Assembly (NCBI GenBank): GCA_024636005.1
Contig: JAGXHV010000079.1
Location: 1-49,251, forward strand
Origin: Bacillota bacterium
Lineage (GTDB): Bacteria; Bacillota; Clostridia; Peptostreptococcales; Acidaminobacteraceae
DNA length: 49,251 bases
Direction of reading: 5' to 3'
The notes below the pieces were generated by a model. That model saw only the letters and a list, made by a program, of their open reading frames with translations, was not told the origin of the DNA and did not search any database. The position numbers and the translations under genes were made by a program. Shown here one piece after another: positions 8,782 to 16,901 of this stretch (its first letter is position 1; each line of letters opens with the position of its first letter).

Positions 8782-9603
8782 GTGGGTAAATTAAGTGATA
8801 GAATGAACGAAGCAAAAGCATTCATTGAAAGTAAAACCGATTATAAACCGACACTAGGTCTCATTTTGGGTTCAGGATTAGGGGTAATCGCAGACAGAAT
8901 TGAAGCACCCGTGAAAATCAAATATGGTGAAATTCCACATTTTCCAGTTTCTACAGTTGAAGGTCATGAAGGTCAATTTGTTATTGGAAAGTTGATGGGT
9001 AAAACCGTCATTGCCATGCAAGGCAGATTCCATTATTATGAAGGATACTCTATTCAGGACATCACATTTCCTGTAAGAGTAATGAAGGCACTTGGAGTGG
9101 AACATCTTATTGTGACAAATGCAGCTGGGGGACTGAGTCCTGAGTTCAGTGGTGGGACATTGATGCTCATCACAGATCAGATCAACATCATGGGGATCAG
9201 TCCACTCATAGGTGAGAATGAGCCGAGTCTCGGACCGAGATTCCCTGATGCATCGAATATCTATGACAAGACATTCAATTATAGGATACTGGATGAAGCA
9301 AGAAGTCTTGATATAGACCTAAAAGAAGGTGTCTATTTCTATTTCACTGGACCATCCTATGAGACGCCAGCTGAGGTTAAACTCGCACGATTGCTTGGAG
9401 GAGATGCTGTGGGAATGTCCACTGCTCCTGAAGCGATTGTCGCGACACACATGAGTATGAAAGTGACAGGAATATCTTGCATTACCAACATGGCGGCGGG
9501 TATACAAAAGACCGCACTCAACCATAAGGAAGTAGTCGAAACAGCCAACCGCGTGCAAAATACGTTCATTAAGTTGGTCAATAGGATTATTGAAATAGCT
9601 TAA
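8782..9603 (+). CDS. punA: Purine nucleoside phosphorylase (PNP class I, trimeric type)
   Basis: This enzyme splits purine (deoxy)nucleosides with phosphate into base and pentose-1-phosphate. I choose the GTG at 8782 (MGKLSDRMNEA, 273 aa), because GGAGGT at 8772-8777 sits just before it; the ORF-track ATG at 8770 overlaps that ribosome site. Motifs of the PNP/MTAP family are clear: GLILGSGLG near the N terminus, HFPVSTVEGHEG, the FHYYEGY segment, LIVTNAAGGL, and YFTGPSYETPAE with GGDAVGMST near the purine site. The trimeric mammalian-like class is indicated rather than DeoD. It is the second gene of the salvage operon; pdp follows after 16 bases. Confidence 0.93.
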   Translation: MGKLSDRMNEAKAFIESKTDYKPTLGLILGSGLGVIADRIEAPVKIKYGEIPHFPVSTVEGHEGQFVIGKLMGKTVIAMQGRFHYYEGYSIQDITFPVRVMKALGVEHLIVTNAAGGLSPEFSGGTLMLITDQINIMGISPLIGENEPSLGPRFPDASNIYDKTFNYRILDEARSLDIDLKEGVYFYFTGPSYETPAEVKLARLLGGDAVGMSTAPEAIVATHMSMKVTGISCITNMAAGIQKTALNHKEVVETANRVQNTFIKLVNRIIEIA

Positions 9604-9619
9604 AACAGGGAGGCATATA

Positions 9620-10921
9620 ATGAGAGCAGTAGATGTAATCAACAAAAAGAAAAACGGTGAAATGTTGAATCAGGAAGAAATCGATTTTATGGTGCTGGGA
9701 TATACCGGTGGTGAGATCCCAGATTATCAGATGTCTGCTTTTTTAATGGCCATCTATTTTGTCGGAATGGACAATCAGGAAATCGCGTATCTAACTGACT
9801 CATTTGTCAGATCTGGTGATACAGTGGATCTTTCGGCAATTCACGGCATCAAAGTAGACAAACACTCAACAGGTGGTGTAGGTGATAAAATCAGTTTGGT
9901 TGTAACACCTCTCGTGGCTTCAGTTGGAGTTCCTGTGGCAAAAATGTCAGGACGAGGACTGGGGCACACTGGTGGAACAATCGACAAACTGGAGTCCATT
10001 GAAGGATTCAAAATTGAACTTACAACTGAAGAATTCATCCATAACGTCAACACTTATAAAATGGCACTTGTGGGACAATCCGGTGATTTAACGCCTGCAG
10101 ACAAGAAAATCTACGCACTTAGGGATGTTACTGGAACCATCAACAGTATTCCTTTGATTGCCAGTTCCATCATGAGTAAAAAAATCGCATCGGGATCCGA
10201 TGCCATAGTGCTCGATGTCAAAGTCGGTTCAGGAGCATTTATGAAATCCCTTGAGGAAGCTAAAATTCTTGCTAGGACTATGGTCGATATAGGCAATTCA
10301 CTCAATAGAAGAACAGTCGCGGTCATCACCAACATGGATCAACCACTTGGACATGAAATCGGTAATGCCAACGAAGTTAGAGAAGCAATTGAAGTCCTCA
10401 GCGGAAAAGGTGCTGAAGATGAAACTGAAGTGGCTCTTACCATCGCATCATACATGGCTGTACTTGGAGGCGCTTTCAAAGAGCTCGGTGAAGCGAAGGA
10501 GCATTTCAAAAAAACAATCGCTTCTGGTGAAGCGCTGGAACAACTGAAGATTTTCATCAAAATTCAAGGGGGTGACCCAGATGTGGTGGACCATCCTGAA
10601 AAATTGCCCCAAGCTTCAAAACACATTGAAGTCAAATCGGAGTTTGAAGGTTTCGTGAGTGGCTTTGACGCTGAGAAAGTTGGAATAGCGGCCATGATGC
10701 TCGGAGCGGGCAGACGAAAGAAAGAGGACAAAATAGACTATTCAGCTGGCATCACTCTGAAGAAAAAAATTGGCGATCATGTCAACATGGGCGATGTGCT
10801 TTGCATTCTTCATACAAATGAGGAGGAGACCACCGAAGCGGAGAAAACCGTTAGATCTGCATTTTTCTTCAGTTCTGTGGCACCTGAACCGATTCAATAT
10901 ATTTATGACGTCATAGAATAG
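9620..10921 (+). CDS. pdp: Pyrimidine-nucleoside phosphorylase
   Basis: The enzyme phosphorolyses uridine, thymidine and deoxyuridine. Length, 433 residues, equals that of Bacillus Pdp. Visible motifs are the phosphate-binding KHSTGGVGDKISL, GRGLGHTGGTIDKLES (the thymidine/pyrimidine phosphorylase signature), MSKKIASGSDAIVLDVK, and a C-terminal domain with YSAGITLKKKIGD. It could also be called deoA; Firmicutes versions usually accept both uridine and thymidine. GGGAGG precedes the start. The gene ends the operon at a strong terminator whose hairpin overlaps the next promoter. Confidence 0.95.
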   Translation: MRAVDVINKKKNGEMLNQEEIDFMVLGYTGGEIPDYQMSAFLMAIYFVGMDNQEIAYLTDSFVRSGDTVDLSAIHGIKVDKHSTGGVGDKISLVVTPLVASVGVPVAKMSGRGLGHTGGTIDKLESIEGFKIELTTEEFIHNVNTYKMALVGQSGDLTPADKKIYALRDVTGTINSIPLIASSIMSKKIASGSDAIVLDVKVGSGAFMKSLEEAKILARTMVDIGNSLNRRTVAVITNMDQPLGHEIGNANEVREAIEVLSGKGAEDETEVALTIASYMAVLGGAFKELGEAKEHFKKTIASGEALEQLKIFIKIQGGDPDVVDHPEKLPQASKHIEVKSEFEGFVSGFDAEKVGIAAMMLGAGRRKKEDKIDYSAGITLKKKIGDHVNMGDVLCILHTNEEETTEAEKTVRSAFFFSSVAPEPIQYIYDVIE

Positions 10922-10933
10922 GCAATAAAGATC

Positions 10934-10969
10934 AAAACGCTTCCTGAGCAATTGCAGGAGGCGTTTTTT
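10934..10969 (+). terminator. Intrinsic terminator of deoB-punA-pdp
   Basis: AAAACGCTTCCTG (10934-10946) pairs with CAGGAGGCGTTTT (10955-10967), 13 pairs with one wobble, followed by T residues. It lies 12 bases after the pdp stop. Confidence 0.88.
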
Positions 10970-10980
10970 ATGGTTATAAT
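10952..10980 (+). promoter_or_regulatory. Promoter of the cca-scpA-scpB group, nested in a terminator
   Basis: TTGCAG (10952-10957), 17 bases, TATAAT (10975-10980). The -35 element lies in the loop and 3' arm of the pdp terminator hairpin, so the two signals share bases. Predicted start is around 10986, some 20 bases before the start codon. Confidence 0.65.
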
Positions 10981-11008
10981 AGAGGTGGGAAACAGGTTGG
11001 AGGTCGAA

Positions 11009-12247
11009 ATGCATATGGATGAACGAATCTGGGAACAATTACTTGATATTCAAAGCAAAGGACAGTTTGTCTTTTATTTTGTTGGAGGATGCGTGAGAGA
11101 TCTTTGTTATGGGATTCACTCGCGTGATATTGACATAGTATTTGAAGGGGACGCTGATGAGCTCTTTGAAAAGTTGAGCCCTAAACTGGAAAAGACGAAC
11201 ATACAAAGATCGAATCTGGCCACGCTTTCAATATATGGTGATTATTTTGAGTTTGATTTTGCCTCTCCAAGAAAAGATGAATATCCCAATCAAAACGGAA
11301 TGCCAAGAATCGTGGAGGCCACAGTGGAGGAAGACCTGTCCAGAAGAGACTTCACAGTCAACACCGGTTATCTGGAATTCTCGGTTCAAACGATCAATTG
11401 GTTCAAAGGTGAATCGCCTGACTTGAAACAGATCATGAGCAAGATGAGGTATGCACACCCAATGTATGAGAGGGATATACAAAATAAAAAACTCAGAATT
11501 CTTCATGATCAATCTTTTGAGGAGGATCCGTCCAGATTGCTTCGAGCTGTAAAATATCAGACGTTCTTGAAGCTTGAACTGGATCAGGAGAGTGAGGTTC
11601 GTTTCAAAGCTGCGCTTGATGAAAGACGAATTGATCGATTGGATAAGGCAAGATATATGAGAATCATCTGGGATTATATTCACTTCGATCATGCAAATGG
11701 TCTGATGATTAAACTGGACGAGTACAATCTATTGCCAGGGCAACATAGATACATGGACCTTATTGAAAGAGTCGAAAGTATGAAATCAGAATGGCTTTGT
11801 GAGGCAATTGATTTAAAAACAGTTGTTTTTATTGCAATGTTCTATGAGTTCAAAGAACAAATGAAGACTCTTGGACATCTGCTCAACGGTATTGTCAAGG
11901 AAATGGAGTTTATACTTGAAGGCATTGATAGAATTTCCAGTGGAGATGCTCCAAAAAAGAGATACCTGACCTATAAAATATTGTATAATAAAAAGGTTGA
12001 AAGTATTGCATGTGCCAATTTGCTCAGCGGTGACTCAGAATGGATCAGACTCTACATGACTGAACTCAGCCACGTCAAAGTACACTTGACCGGTGGTGAT
12101 CTCAAGCGGATAGGCATTCATGAGGGCCCTAGAATAGGTGAACTCAAAGAGGAATTGTTGATTTATAAATTGAACGAAAACCCCGAAATGGATATCGAAG
12201 GGGAAATAAGATGGATAGAGAGTGCGAAAAATGAGACTGGAAATTAA
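11009..12247 (+). CDS. cca: Class II tRNA nucleotidyltransferase / poly(A) polymerase family protein (CCA-adding type)
   Basis: Start chosen at ATG 11009 after GGAGGT (412 aa); the ORF-track start at 10952 lies in the terminator. The head domain shows GGCVRDL and the catalytic DID (RDIDIVFEG), then an altered RRD block (SRRDFTVNTGYL, where the family usually has RRDFTINAMA), then EEDPSRLLRAVKYQ, which contains the EDxxR nucleotide-recognition motif. The tail ends with the GGDLKRIGIHEGPRIGEL segment typical of CCA enzymes. Members may add CCA, CC or A only, or polyadenylate RNA; sequence alone does not settle this. It is the first gene of a group with scpA and scpB, whose start overlaps its end. 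Confidence 0.82.
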   Translation: MHMDERIWEQLLDIQSKGQFVFYFVGGCVRDLCYGIHSRDIDIVFEGDADELFEKLSPKLEKTNIQRSNLATLSIYGDYFEFDFASPRKDEYPNQNGMPRIVEATVEEDLSRRDFTVNTGYLEFSVQTINWFKGESPDLKQIMSKMRYAHPMYERDIQNKKLRILHDQSFEEDPSRLLRAVKYQTFLKLELDQESEVRFKAALDERRIDRLDKARYMRIIWDYIHFDHANGLMIKLDEYNLLPGQHRYMDLIERVESMKSEWLCEAIDLKTVVFIAMFYEFKEQMKTLGHLLNGIVKEMEFILEGIDRISSGDAPKKRYLTYKILYNKKVESIACANLLSGDSEWIRLYMTELSHVKVHLTGGDLKRIGIHEGPRIGELKEELLIYKLNENPEMDIEGEIRWIESAKNETGN

Positions 12248-12998
12248 GATAGATGCTTTTGAAGGGCCACTAGACCTACTTTTGCATTTGATCACAAAAG
12301 AAGAAATAGACATTTACGATATACCAATAGTGAAGATTACTGACCAATATCTGAAAACTATCCAGTTCCTGCCTGAAATGGATTTGGATTTAACGACTGA
12401 GTTTTTGGTCATGGCAGCAACACTTCTCGAAATTAAATCAAGAATGCTATTGCCCGAACAAAACGAATCATTTGATATTTTTGATATCGAAGGTAACGAC
12501 CCAAGACGTGAACTGGTCAAAAGACTTATTGAGTATAAGAAATTCAAGGATGCTGCAGGTGGTCTCAGGGAAAAGGAGAGCACTCTTGATGAAATCATAT
12601 TCAAAGACCAGGAGGAACTCGGTGATTATACCAGAAGCATATCACCTGAGGAACTCAATCAAGGACTTGAAGCGGAACTGCTAACGGAAGCAGTCAAAAG
12701 ACTGATTCAAAAAATCGAACGTTTCGACCATCACCGAAAGACTTTTTTCAAAGGAATCAAGCGAGATTTGTTCACTGTCGAGGAAAAAATTGATTACGTG
12801 CAGTCGAAACTCTTAGAGGAACGCGCCATATCTTTTTCCGAGCTATTCATAGGAGATAAGACAAAGGAAGAGGTGGTCGTAACTTTTCTCGCGATACTTG
12901 AGCTCCTCAAAATGAAACGTATCGCCATAAGGCAGGATCAGTTGTTTGATGAAATCTTCATTGAACGTAAAGAAGAAATGACGGAGGAAGAGATATGA
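12231..12998 (+). CDS. scpA: Segregation and condensation protein A
   Basis: ScpA is the kleisin that bridges the SMC heads and, with ScpB, forms the bacterial condensin needed for chromosome segregation. The ATG at 12231 (MRLEIKIDAFEGPLDLLLHLI) places the hallmark FEGPLDLLLHLI motif at the usual distance from the N terminus; the in-frame GTG at 12222 adds three residues and is less likely. 255 residues fits the family. The N-terminal kleisin helix bundle is followed by an acidic middle (about 75-140) and a C-terminal winged helix ending AILELLKMKRIAIRQDQLF. It overlaps cca by 17 bases and scpB by four. Confidence 0.95.
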   Translation: MRLEIKIDAFEGPLDLLLHLITKEEIDIYDIPIVKITDQYLKTIQFLPEMDLDLTTEFLVMAATLLEIKSRMLLPEQNESFDIFDIEGNDPRRELVKRLIEYKKFKDAAGGLREKESTLDEIIFKDQEELGDYTRSISPEELNQGLEAELLTEAVKRLIQKIERFDHHRKTFFKGIKRDLFTVEEKIDYVQSKLLEERAISFSELFIGDKTKEEVVVTFLAILELLKMKRIAIRQDQLFDEIFIERKEEMTEEEI

Positions 12999-13615
12999 AT
13001 GAATTCCATCTTGAAGAGGTCGATCGTGAAACGGGTTACAAGTCCGTCATCGAGTCGCTACTATTTGTCTGGGGCGAACCTTTAAGCCACAATAAAATAG
13101 CTAAGATCCTAGATATAAAACCATCTACTGTGGAAAAAATTATCTATGAGATGATGGAGCAATATAGGGAAGAAAAAAGAGGCGTACAGATTATTGAGGT
13201 GAATAAACATTATCAGTACTCCACGCTCAAGGAGAACTATGCCTACATCGAAAAGATGTGCATAACAACCAAAAGCAAGGGACTTTCCAACTCGGCTCTT
13301 GAAGTGCTGGCGATCATAGCCTATCAACAGCCCATCACAAAGCTTGATATTGAACAAATTAGGGGAGTGAACTCTGACAGCCCACTTCAGCTTTTAATTG
13401 AACGCGGACTTGTGGAGGTCACTGGAAAACTTGAGAAAATTGGTCGACCTCAAATATATGGAACAACAGATTTGTTCCTTAAAAGTTTCGGATTCAAATC
13501 TTTGAAGGAACTGCCAAGTCTAGAAGAGTTCGGAGGACTGCAGTTGTTTTCGGAAGCATTTGACCATTCTGAAGAAGAAGGAGGTACGGATGATCCAGAT
13601 AAGAAAGATGAGTGA
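12995..13615 (+). CDS. scpB: Segregation and condensation protein B
   Basis: ScpB dimers bind the ScpA linker and support SMC activity. The 206 residues contain two winged-helix domains: YKSVIESLLFVWGEPLSHNKIA at the N terminus and, in the second, LSNSALEVLAIIAYQQPITKLDIEQIRG, a very characteristic ScpB block, followed by LIERGLVEVTGKLEKIGRPQIYGTT. The acidic tail (EEEGGTDDPDKKDE) is usual. The ATGA overlap with scpA indicates translational coupling and equal expression. Confidence 0.95.
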   Translation: MNEFHLEEVDRETGYKSVIESLLFVWGEPLSHNKIAKILDIKPSTVEKIIYEMMEQYREEKRGVQIIEVNKHYQYSTLKENYAYIEKMCITTKSKGLSNSALEVLAIIAYQQPITKLDIEQIRGVNSDSPLQLLIERGLVEVTGKLEKIGRPQIYGTTDLFLKSFGFKSLKELPSLEEFGGLQLFSEAFDHSEEEGGTDDPDKKDE

Positions 13616-14024
13616 ATCTGATATCGATGCGCTTCCGCGTTTGTTGAGGGAGACGCATATTGAATATTCAGATATCAAAAATCCTTGTAATGAATTCTAT
13701 GTGGTCGAAGACCAAAAAAAACTGTGTGGGTTGTGTGCCTATGAGTTGTTGGAACATCAAAAAGCGAAAATTGATTTCATATTCATCAAGGAACAGGACC
13801 GTGGCTTCAAATTTGGCGATGGACTGTTACGCGCAGTACTCAATCATTTGGATCATCGAGGAGTCAAAAAAGTCCTTATCGAATCCAATTCTGCCACAAA
13901 TGGATTTTATGTCGCTGAAGGACTGGAAATTATTTACACTTCACCTGAAAATTCGGATTTTTTGACTTTTGTTGTGGAATTGCCACAATTTTTTAGTTCA
14001 CCATGTAAAGGGTCACGGGTTTGA
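13590..14024 (+). CDS. GNAT family N-acetyltransferase
   Basis: The start is the ATG at 13590 (MIQIRKMSESDID, 144 aa), which has a perfect AGGAGGT at 13579-13585; the ORF-track start at 13560 is upstream inside scpB. The fold is GNAT: an N-terminal beta strand, ILFI-type core strand KIDFIFIKE, a Q/R-x-x-G-x-G/A-like acetyl-CoA loop (RGFKFGDGLL) and the closing NGFYVAEGLEIIYTS strand-helix element. The substrate is unknown. It overlaps the end of scpB by 26 bases, so it is co-transcribed. A hairpin followed by TTTTTT lies inside the last part of the frame (13972-13994). The C-terminal tail after FVVELPQFF is not family-like. Confidence 0.8.
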   Translation: MIQIRKMSESDIDALPRLLRETHIEYSDIKNPCNEFYVVEDQKKLCGLCAYELLEHQKAKIDFIFIKEQDRGFKFGDGLLRAVLNHLDHRGVKKVLIESNSATNGFYVAEGLEIIYTSPENSDFLTFVVELPQFFSSPCKGSRV

Positions 14025-14120
14025 TTCAATAATTGTATACAGTGATACCATTAGCCAAATATACAAAATGAATGACAAATTGCAAAATAACAATTTTACC
14101 GCATAAAAATGAAATAATCC

Positions 14121-14148
14121 TTGCAAAACAATGTGCCTATGGTATGAT
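14121..14148 (+). promoter_or_regulatory. Promoter of the 2-oxoacid:ferredoxin oxidoreductase operon
   Basis: TTGCAA (14121-14126), 16 bases, and an extended -10 TGGTATGAT (14140-14148) precede the ferredoxin-type gene. The predicted start is near 14154, with AAAGGAGG before the ATG at 14176. The rest of the 14025-14175 gap is AT-rich and shows no clear operator. Confidence 0.6.
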
Positions 14149-14175
14149 TGAATAGAGCGCAAAGGAGGTCTTGCA

Positions 14176-14385
14176 ATGGCTGATAACAGAGAAAATTTAA
14201 CCATTCACATCAAAGAAGATTGGTGTAAGGGTTGTGGCATTTGTATTGCATTTTGTCCTAAACAGGTTTTAGGATTCAATGAAAATGGAAAAGTAACCAT
14301 GTTAGACAGAGAAAATTGTATCAAATGTGGCATGTGTCAATTGAGATGCCCTGATTTTGCAATTTTTTTAGGAGGTAAGGAATAA
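14176..14385 (+). CDS. korD: 2-oxoacid:ferredoxin oxidoreductase delta subunit (2[4Fe-4S] ferredoxin)
   Basis: A 69-residue ferredoxin with two complete 4Fe-4S motifs: CKGCGICIAFCPK and CIKCGMCQLRCPD. As the delta subunit it carries electrons from the thiamine-diphosphate centre towards external ferredoxin. It is the first gene of a four-gene delta-alpha-beta-gamma operon, the order found for 2-oxoglutarate (kor) and related 2-oxoisovalerate (vor) enzymes in anaerobes. Its TAA overlaps the korA ATG by one base. Kor is the more likely assignment, but the substrate cannot be fixed from this sequence. Confidence 0.88.
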   Translation: MADNRENLTIHIKEDWCKGCGICIAFCPKQVLGFNENGKVTMLDRENCIKCGMCQLRCPDFAIFLGGKE

Positions 14386-15518
14386 TGGCGAGACAAGTTA
14401 AATTTCTTCAAGGAAATGAAGCATGTGTAGAAGGCGCTTTGATGGCCGGTATGCGATTTTACTCAGGATATCCGATCACTCCTTCAACAGAAATTGCTGA
14501 ATTATCCGCTGTGAGATTACCTAAACTAGGTGGAAAATTCATTCAAATGGAAGATGAAATCGCGGGCATTGCCGCTGCAATCGGTGCATCACTCACCGGT
14601 CTAAAATCAATGACAGCGACATCCGGACCTGGATTCTCGCTGAAGCAAGAAAACATCGGGTATGCAGCATTGACTGAAATTCCCCTTGTAATAGTGAACG
14701 TACAACGTGGAGGACCAAGTACAGGACTTCCTACAGCACCGGGTCAAGGCGACGTCATGCAGGCGATGTGGGGAACTCACGGAGATCATCCTGTAATTTG
14801 TTTGACGCCGGATTCAGTAAAAGAAACATTTGATTTGACCGTGAGAGCTTTCAATCTAGCGGAAAAATATAGAACCCCTGTCATTTTGTTGACTGACGAA
14901 ATCACCGGACATATGCGTGAAAAAATCGAAATTCCAGATCAATCTGAAATTGAAGTTTACAATAGAAAAAAACCTGAAAAAAATGAAGATTACAAAGCAT
15001 ATAAAGTCTATGACGGAGATATCGTCCCCAAAATGGCCAATTTTGGCGAAGGATTCAGATACCATGTCACAGGTTTGATGCACGACGAAACCGGATTCCC
15101 AAGCAACAGCACAAAGAACGCAGGAATTCTCATGGATCGTCTTATGGCAAAGATTACAGATCATCTCGATGACCTTGTGGATTATGAGGAAATTGAGATA
15201 GAAGATGCAGAATATGTCATCGTGGCATACGGCGGAAATGCAAGAACTGCAAAATCAGCCGTAAAGAAACTTAGAGCAGAAGGTATCAAAGTAGGACTTT
15301 TCAGACCGATCACCCTTTGGCCGTTTGCTGAAGCCCGTATGAACGAAATTAGTAAAAATGTCAAAGATATATTGGTGACAGAACTCAACTATGGTCAACT
15401 TAAACTTGAAGTGGAACGTGTTGTCAGAGGCAATTGCCCTGTCAGATTCTTTGGTAAGGCCAACGGTGAGATTTTGATACCGGAAGAATTGATCCTTAAT
15501 TTTAAGGAGGTACTCTAG
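14385..15518 (+). CDS. korA: 2-oxoacid:ferredoxin oxidoreductase alpha subunit (2-oxoglutarate type)
   Basis: A 377-residue alpha subunit. The N-terminal pyrimidine-binding domain starts with QGNEACVEGALMAGMRFYSGYPITPSTE, typical of KorA, and contains the conserved FIQMEDEIAGIAAAIGAS block with the glutamate that activates thiamine diphosphate. NVQRGGPSTGLPTAPGQGD is the family signature. The C-terminal transketolase-like domain begins near VIVAYGGNARTAK and includes LFRPITLWPF. In anaerobes the complex makes or oxidises 2-oxoglutarate with ferredoxin, often in the reductive direction for glutamate supply. Ribosome site GGAGG lies inside the end of korD. Confidence 0.93.
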   Translation: MARQVKFLQGNEACVEGALMAGMRFYSGYPITPSTEIAELSAVRLPKLGGKFIQMEDEIAGIAAAIGASLTGLKSMTATSGPGFSLKQENIGYAALTEIPLVIVNVQRGGPSTGLPTAPGQGDVMQAMWGTHGDHPVICLTPDSVKETFDLTVRAFNLAEKYRTPVILLTDEITGHMREKIEIPDQSEIEVYNRKKPEKNEDYKAYKVYDGDIVPKMANFGEGFRYHVTGLMHDETGFPSNSTKNAGILMDRLMAKITDHLDDLVDYEEIEIEDAEYVIVAYGGNARTAKSAVKKLRAEGIKVGLFRPITLWPFAEARMNEISKNVKDILVTELNYGQLKLEVERVVRGNCPVRFFGKANGEILIPEELILNFKEVL

Positions 15519-16334
15519 ATGAATCATCCATTGGTTGAGAATTATTTTAGAATAGACAAGTTTCCACATATATGGTGTCCGGGATGTGGTCATGGAATCA
15601 TTATGGCTTCCATCGCTAGAGCGATTGAGAAACTTGGACTAGATAAGGACAAGGTTTGTGTGGTTTCGGGTATCGGATGTTCTTCAAGAGCACCCGGATA
15701 TATGGATTTCAACACACTTCACACGACACATGGTAGAGCTCTTGCTTTTGCAACTGGAGTCAAACTTGCCAACCCAGAACTTGAAGTCATCGTCATCTCT
15801 GGTGACGGAGATCTCTCTGCAATAGGTGGCAATCACTTGATCCATGCTGCAAGAAGAAACATTGGACTCACTACCATCTGTTTCAACAACAATATCTACG
15901 GTATGACCGGTGGACAATATTCACCGACTACACCGACGCACGATAAAGGCACTACCGCACCTTACGGCAACATTGACAAGCCTTTTGACATCACACAACT
16001 TGCGATTGGAGCGGGAGCGACTTATGCCGCAAAGACCACGGTGTATCATGTCAATCAGATGGACAAGTTCATTGAATCTGCCATCAAGCACAAAGGATTT
16101 TCACTTGTTGAAGCGATTTCCATTTGTCCGACATACTACGGAAGAAAGAACAAAAAAGGATCTGTGGTCGATATGATGACATTCCTAAAAGACAGTTTTG
16201 TTGACCATAAAGTCGCTGAAAAATTACCTGCTGAGAAAAAGGAAGGCAAGTTCTTGATGGGCGAATTCATCAACAAAATCGAACCGGAGTATACTGAACT
16301 TTACGATGGAATCATTGAAAGCCTAAAAAAGTAG
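15519..16334 (+). CDS. korB: 2-oxoacid:ferredoxin oxidoreductase beta subunit (2-oxoglutarate type)
   Basis: The 271-residue thiamine-diphosphate-binding subunit. It opens with FPHIWCPGCGHG, holding Fe-S ligand cysteines, and continues with VSGIGCSSRAPGYMDF and THGRALAFATGVKLANP. The ThDP/Mg motif is VISGDGDLSAIGGNHLIHAARRN, followed by FNNNIYGMTGGQYSPTTP. Its ATG abuts the korA stop with no gap (TAGATG), and AAGGAGG lies just before, so alpha and beta are made in equal amounts. Confidence 0.94.
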   Translation: MNHPLVENYFRIDKFPHIWCPGCGHGIIMASIARAIEKLGLDKDKVCVVSGIGCSSRAPGYMDFNTLHTTHGRALAFATGVKLANPELEVIVISGDGDLSAIGGNHLIHAARRNIGLTTICFNNNIYGMTGGQYSPTTPTHDKGTTAPYGNIDKPFDITQLAIGAGATYAAKTTVYHVNQMDKFIESAIKHKGFSLVEAISICPTYYGRKNKKGSVVDMMTFLKDSFVDHKVAEKLPAEKKEGKFLMGEFINKIEPEYTELYDGIIESLKK

Positions 16335-16347
16335 TGAGGAGATAGTG

Positions 16348-16887
16348 ATGAGTAAGCAATTAGAATTAAGACTTTCCGGATCTGGTGGACAAGGACTGAT
16401 CACCGCTGGGATCATATTGGCTGAAGCGGCACTGAAAGATGATAAAAATGCTATTCAGACACAAAGTTACGGTCCTGAAGCGCGTGGTGGAGCGAGTAAA
16501 GCCGAAGTTATCATCAGTGATGATGTCATTGACTTTCCTAAAGTAACAATGCCGAACATGACACTTGCCCTCACACAGATTGCAAGTGACAAATATATTA
16601 TGGATATCTCAGAAGATGGCACTGTCATAGTTGATGATTCAATAGTATTGCCAGAAGGCATCAAAGCTGGTAAAATTTTAAGAGTACCGATCATTAAGAC
16701 CGCAAAAACTGAAGTTGGCAAAGAAATCGTAGCCAACATCATCGCGCTCGGATTGATCGTGGGTCTCACTGGCATAGTCACAAGAGAAAGTCTTGAGGCA
16801 GCCATCATGTCAAGAGTTCCAAGAGGTACGGAAGAACTCAATAAAATGGCTCTTCAAAAAGGATACGAGTTGGCAAAATTATATTAA
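16348..16887 (+). CDS. korC: 2-oxoacid:ferredoxin oxidoreductase gamma subunit
   Basis: A 179-residue gamma subunit with the family opening LRLSGSGGQGLITAGIILAEA and the QTQSYGPEARGGASKAEV block near residue 45. The ATG at 16348 is preferred over the GTG at 16345 because GAGGAG at 16336-16341 is better spaced. It completes the heterotetramer. An RpiR-type regulator begins 14 bases later. Confidence 0.93.
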   Translation: MSKQLELRLSGSGGQGLITAGIILAEAALKDDKNAIQTQSYGPEARGGASKAEVIISDDVIDFPKVTMPNMTLALTQIASDKYIMDISEDGTVIVDDSIVLPEGIKAGKILRVPIIKTAKTEVGKEIVANIIALGLIVGLTGIVTRESLEAAIMSRVPRGTEELNKMALQKGYELAKLY

Positions 16888-16901
16888 GAAATGGTGATTA
16901 A

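Noticed and set aside
11228-11692. 154-residue minus-strand ORF inside the cca-type gene
   Set aside because: Antisense shadow of a conserved gene, with no motif or ribosome binding site.
14025-14120. Candidate operator or riboswitch before the kor operon
   Set aside because: Only short AT-rich repeats (GTATAC, AATTGT/ACAATT) are present, too weak and widely spaced to support a site.
16467-16841. 124-residue minus-strand ORF inside korC
   Set aside because: Antisense shadow; composition mirrors the codons of korC.
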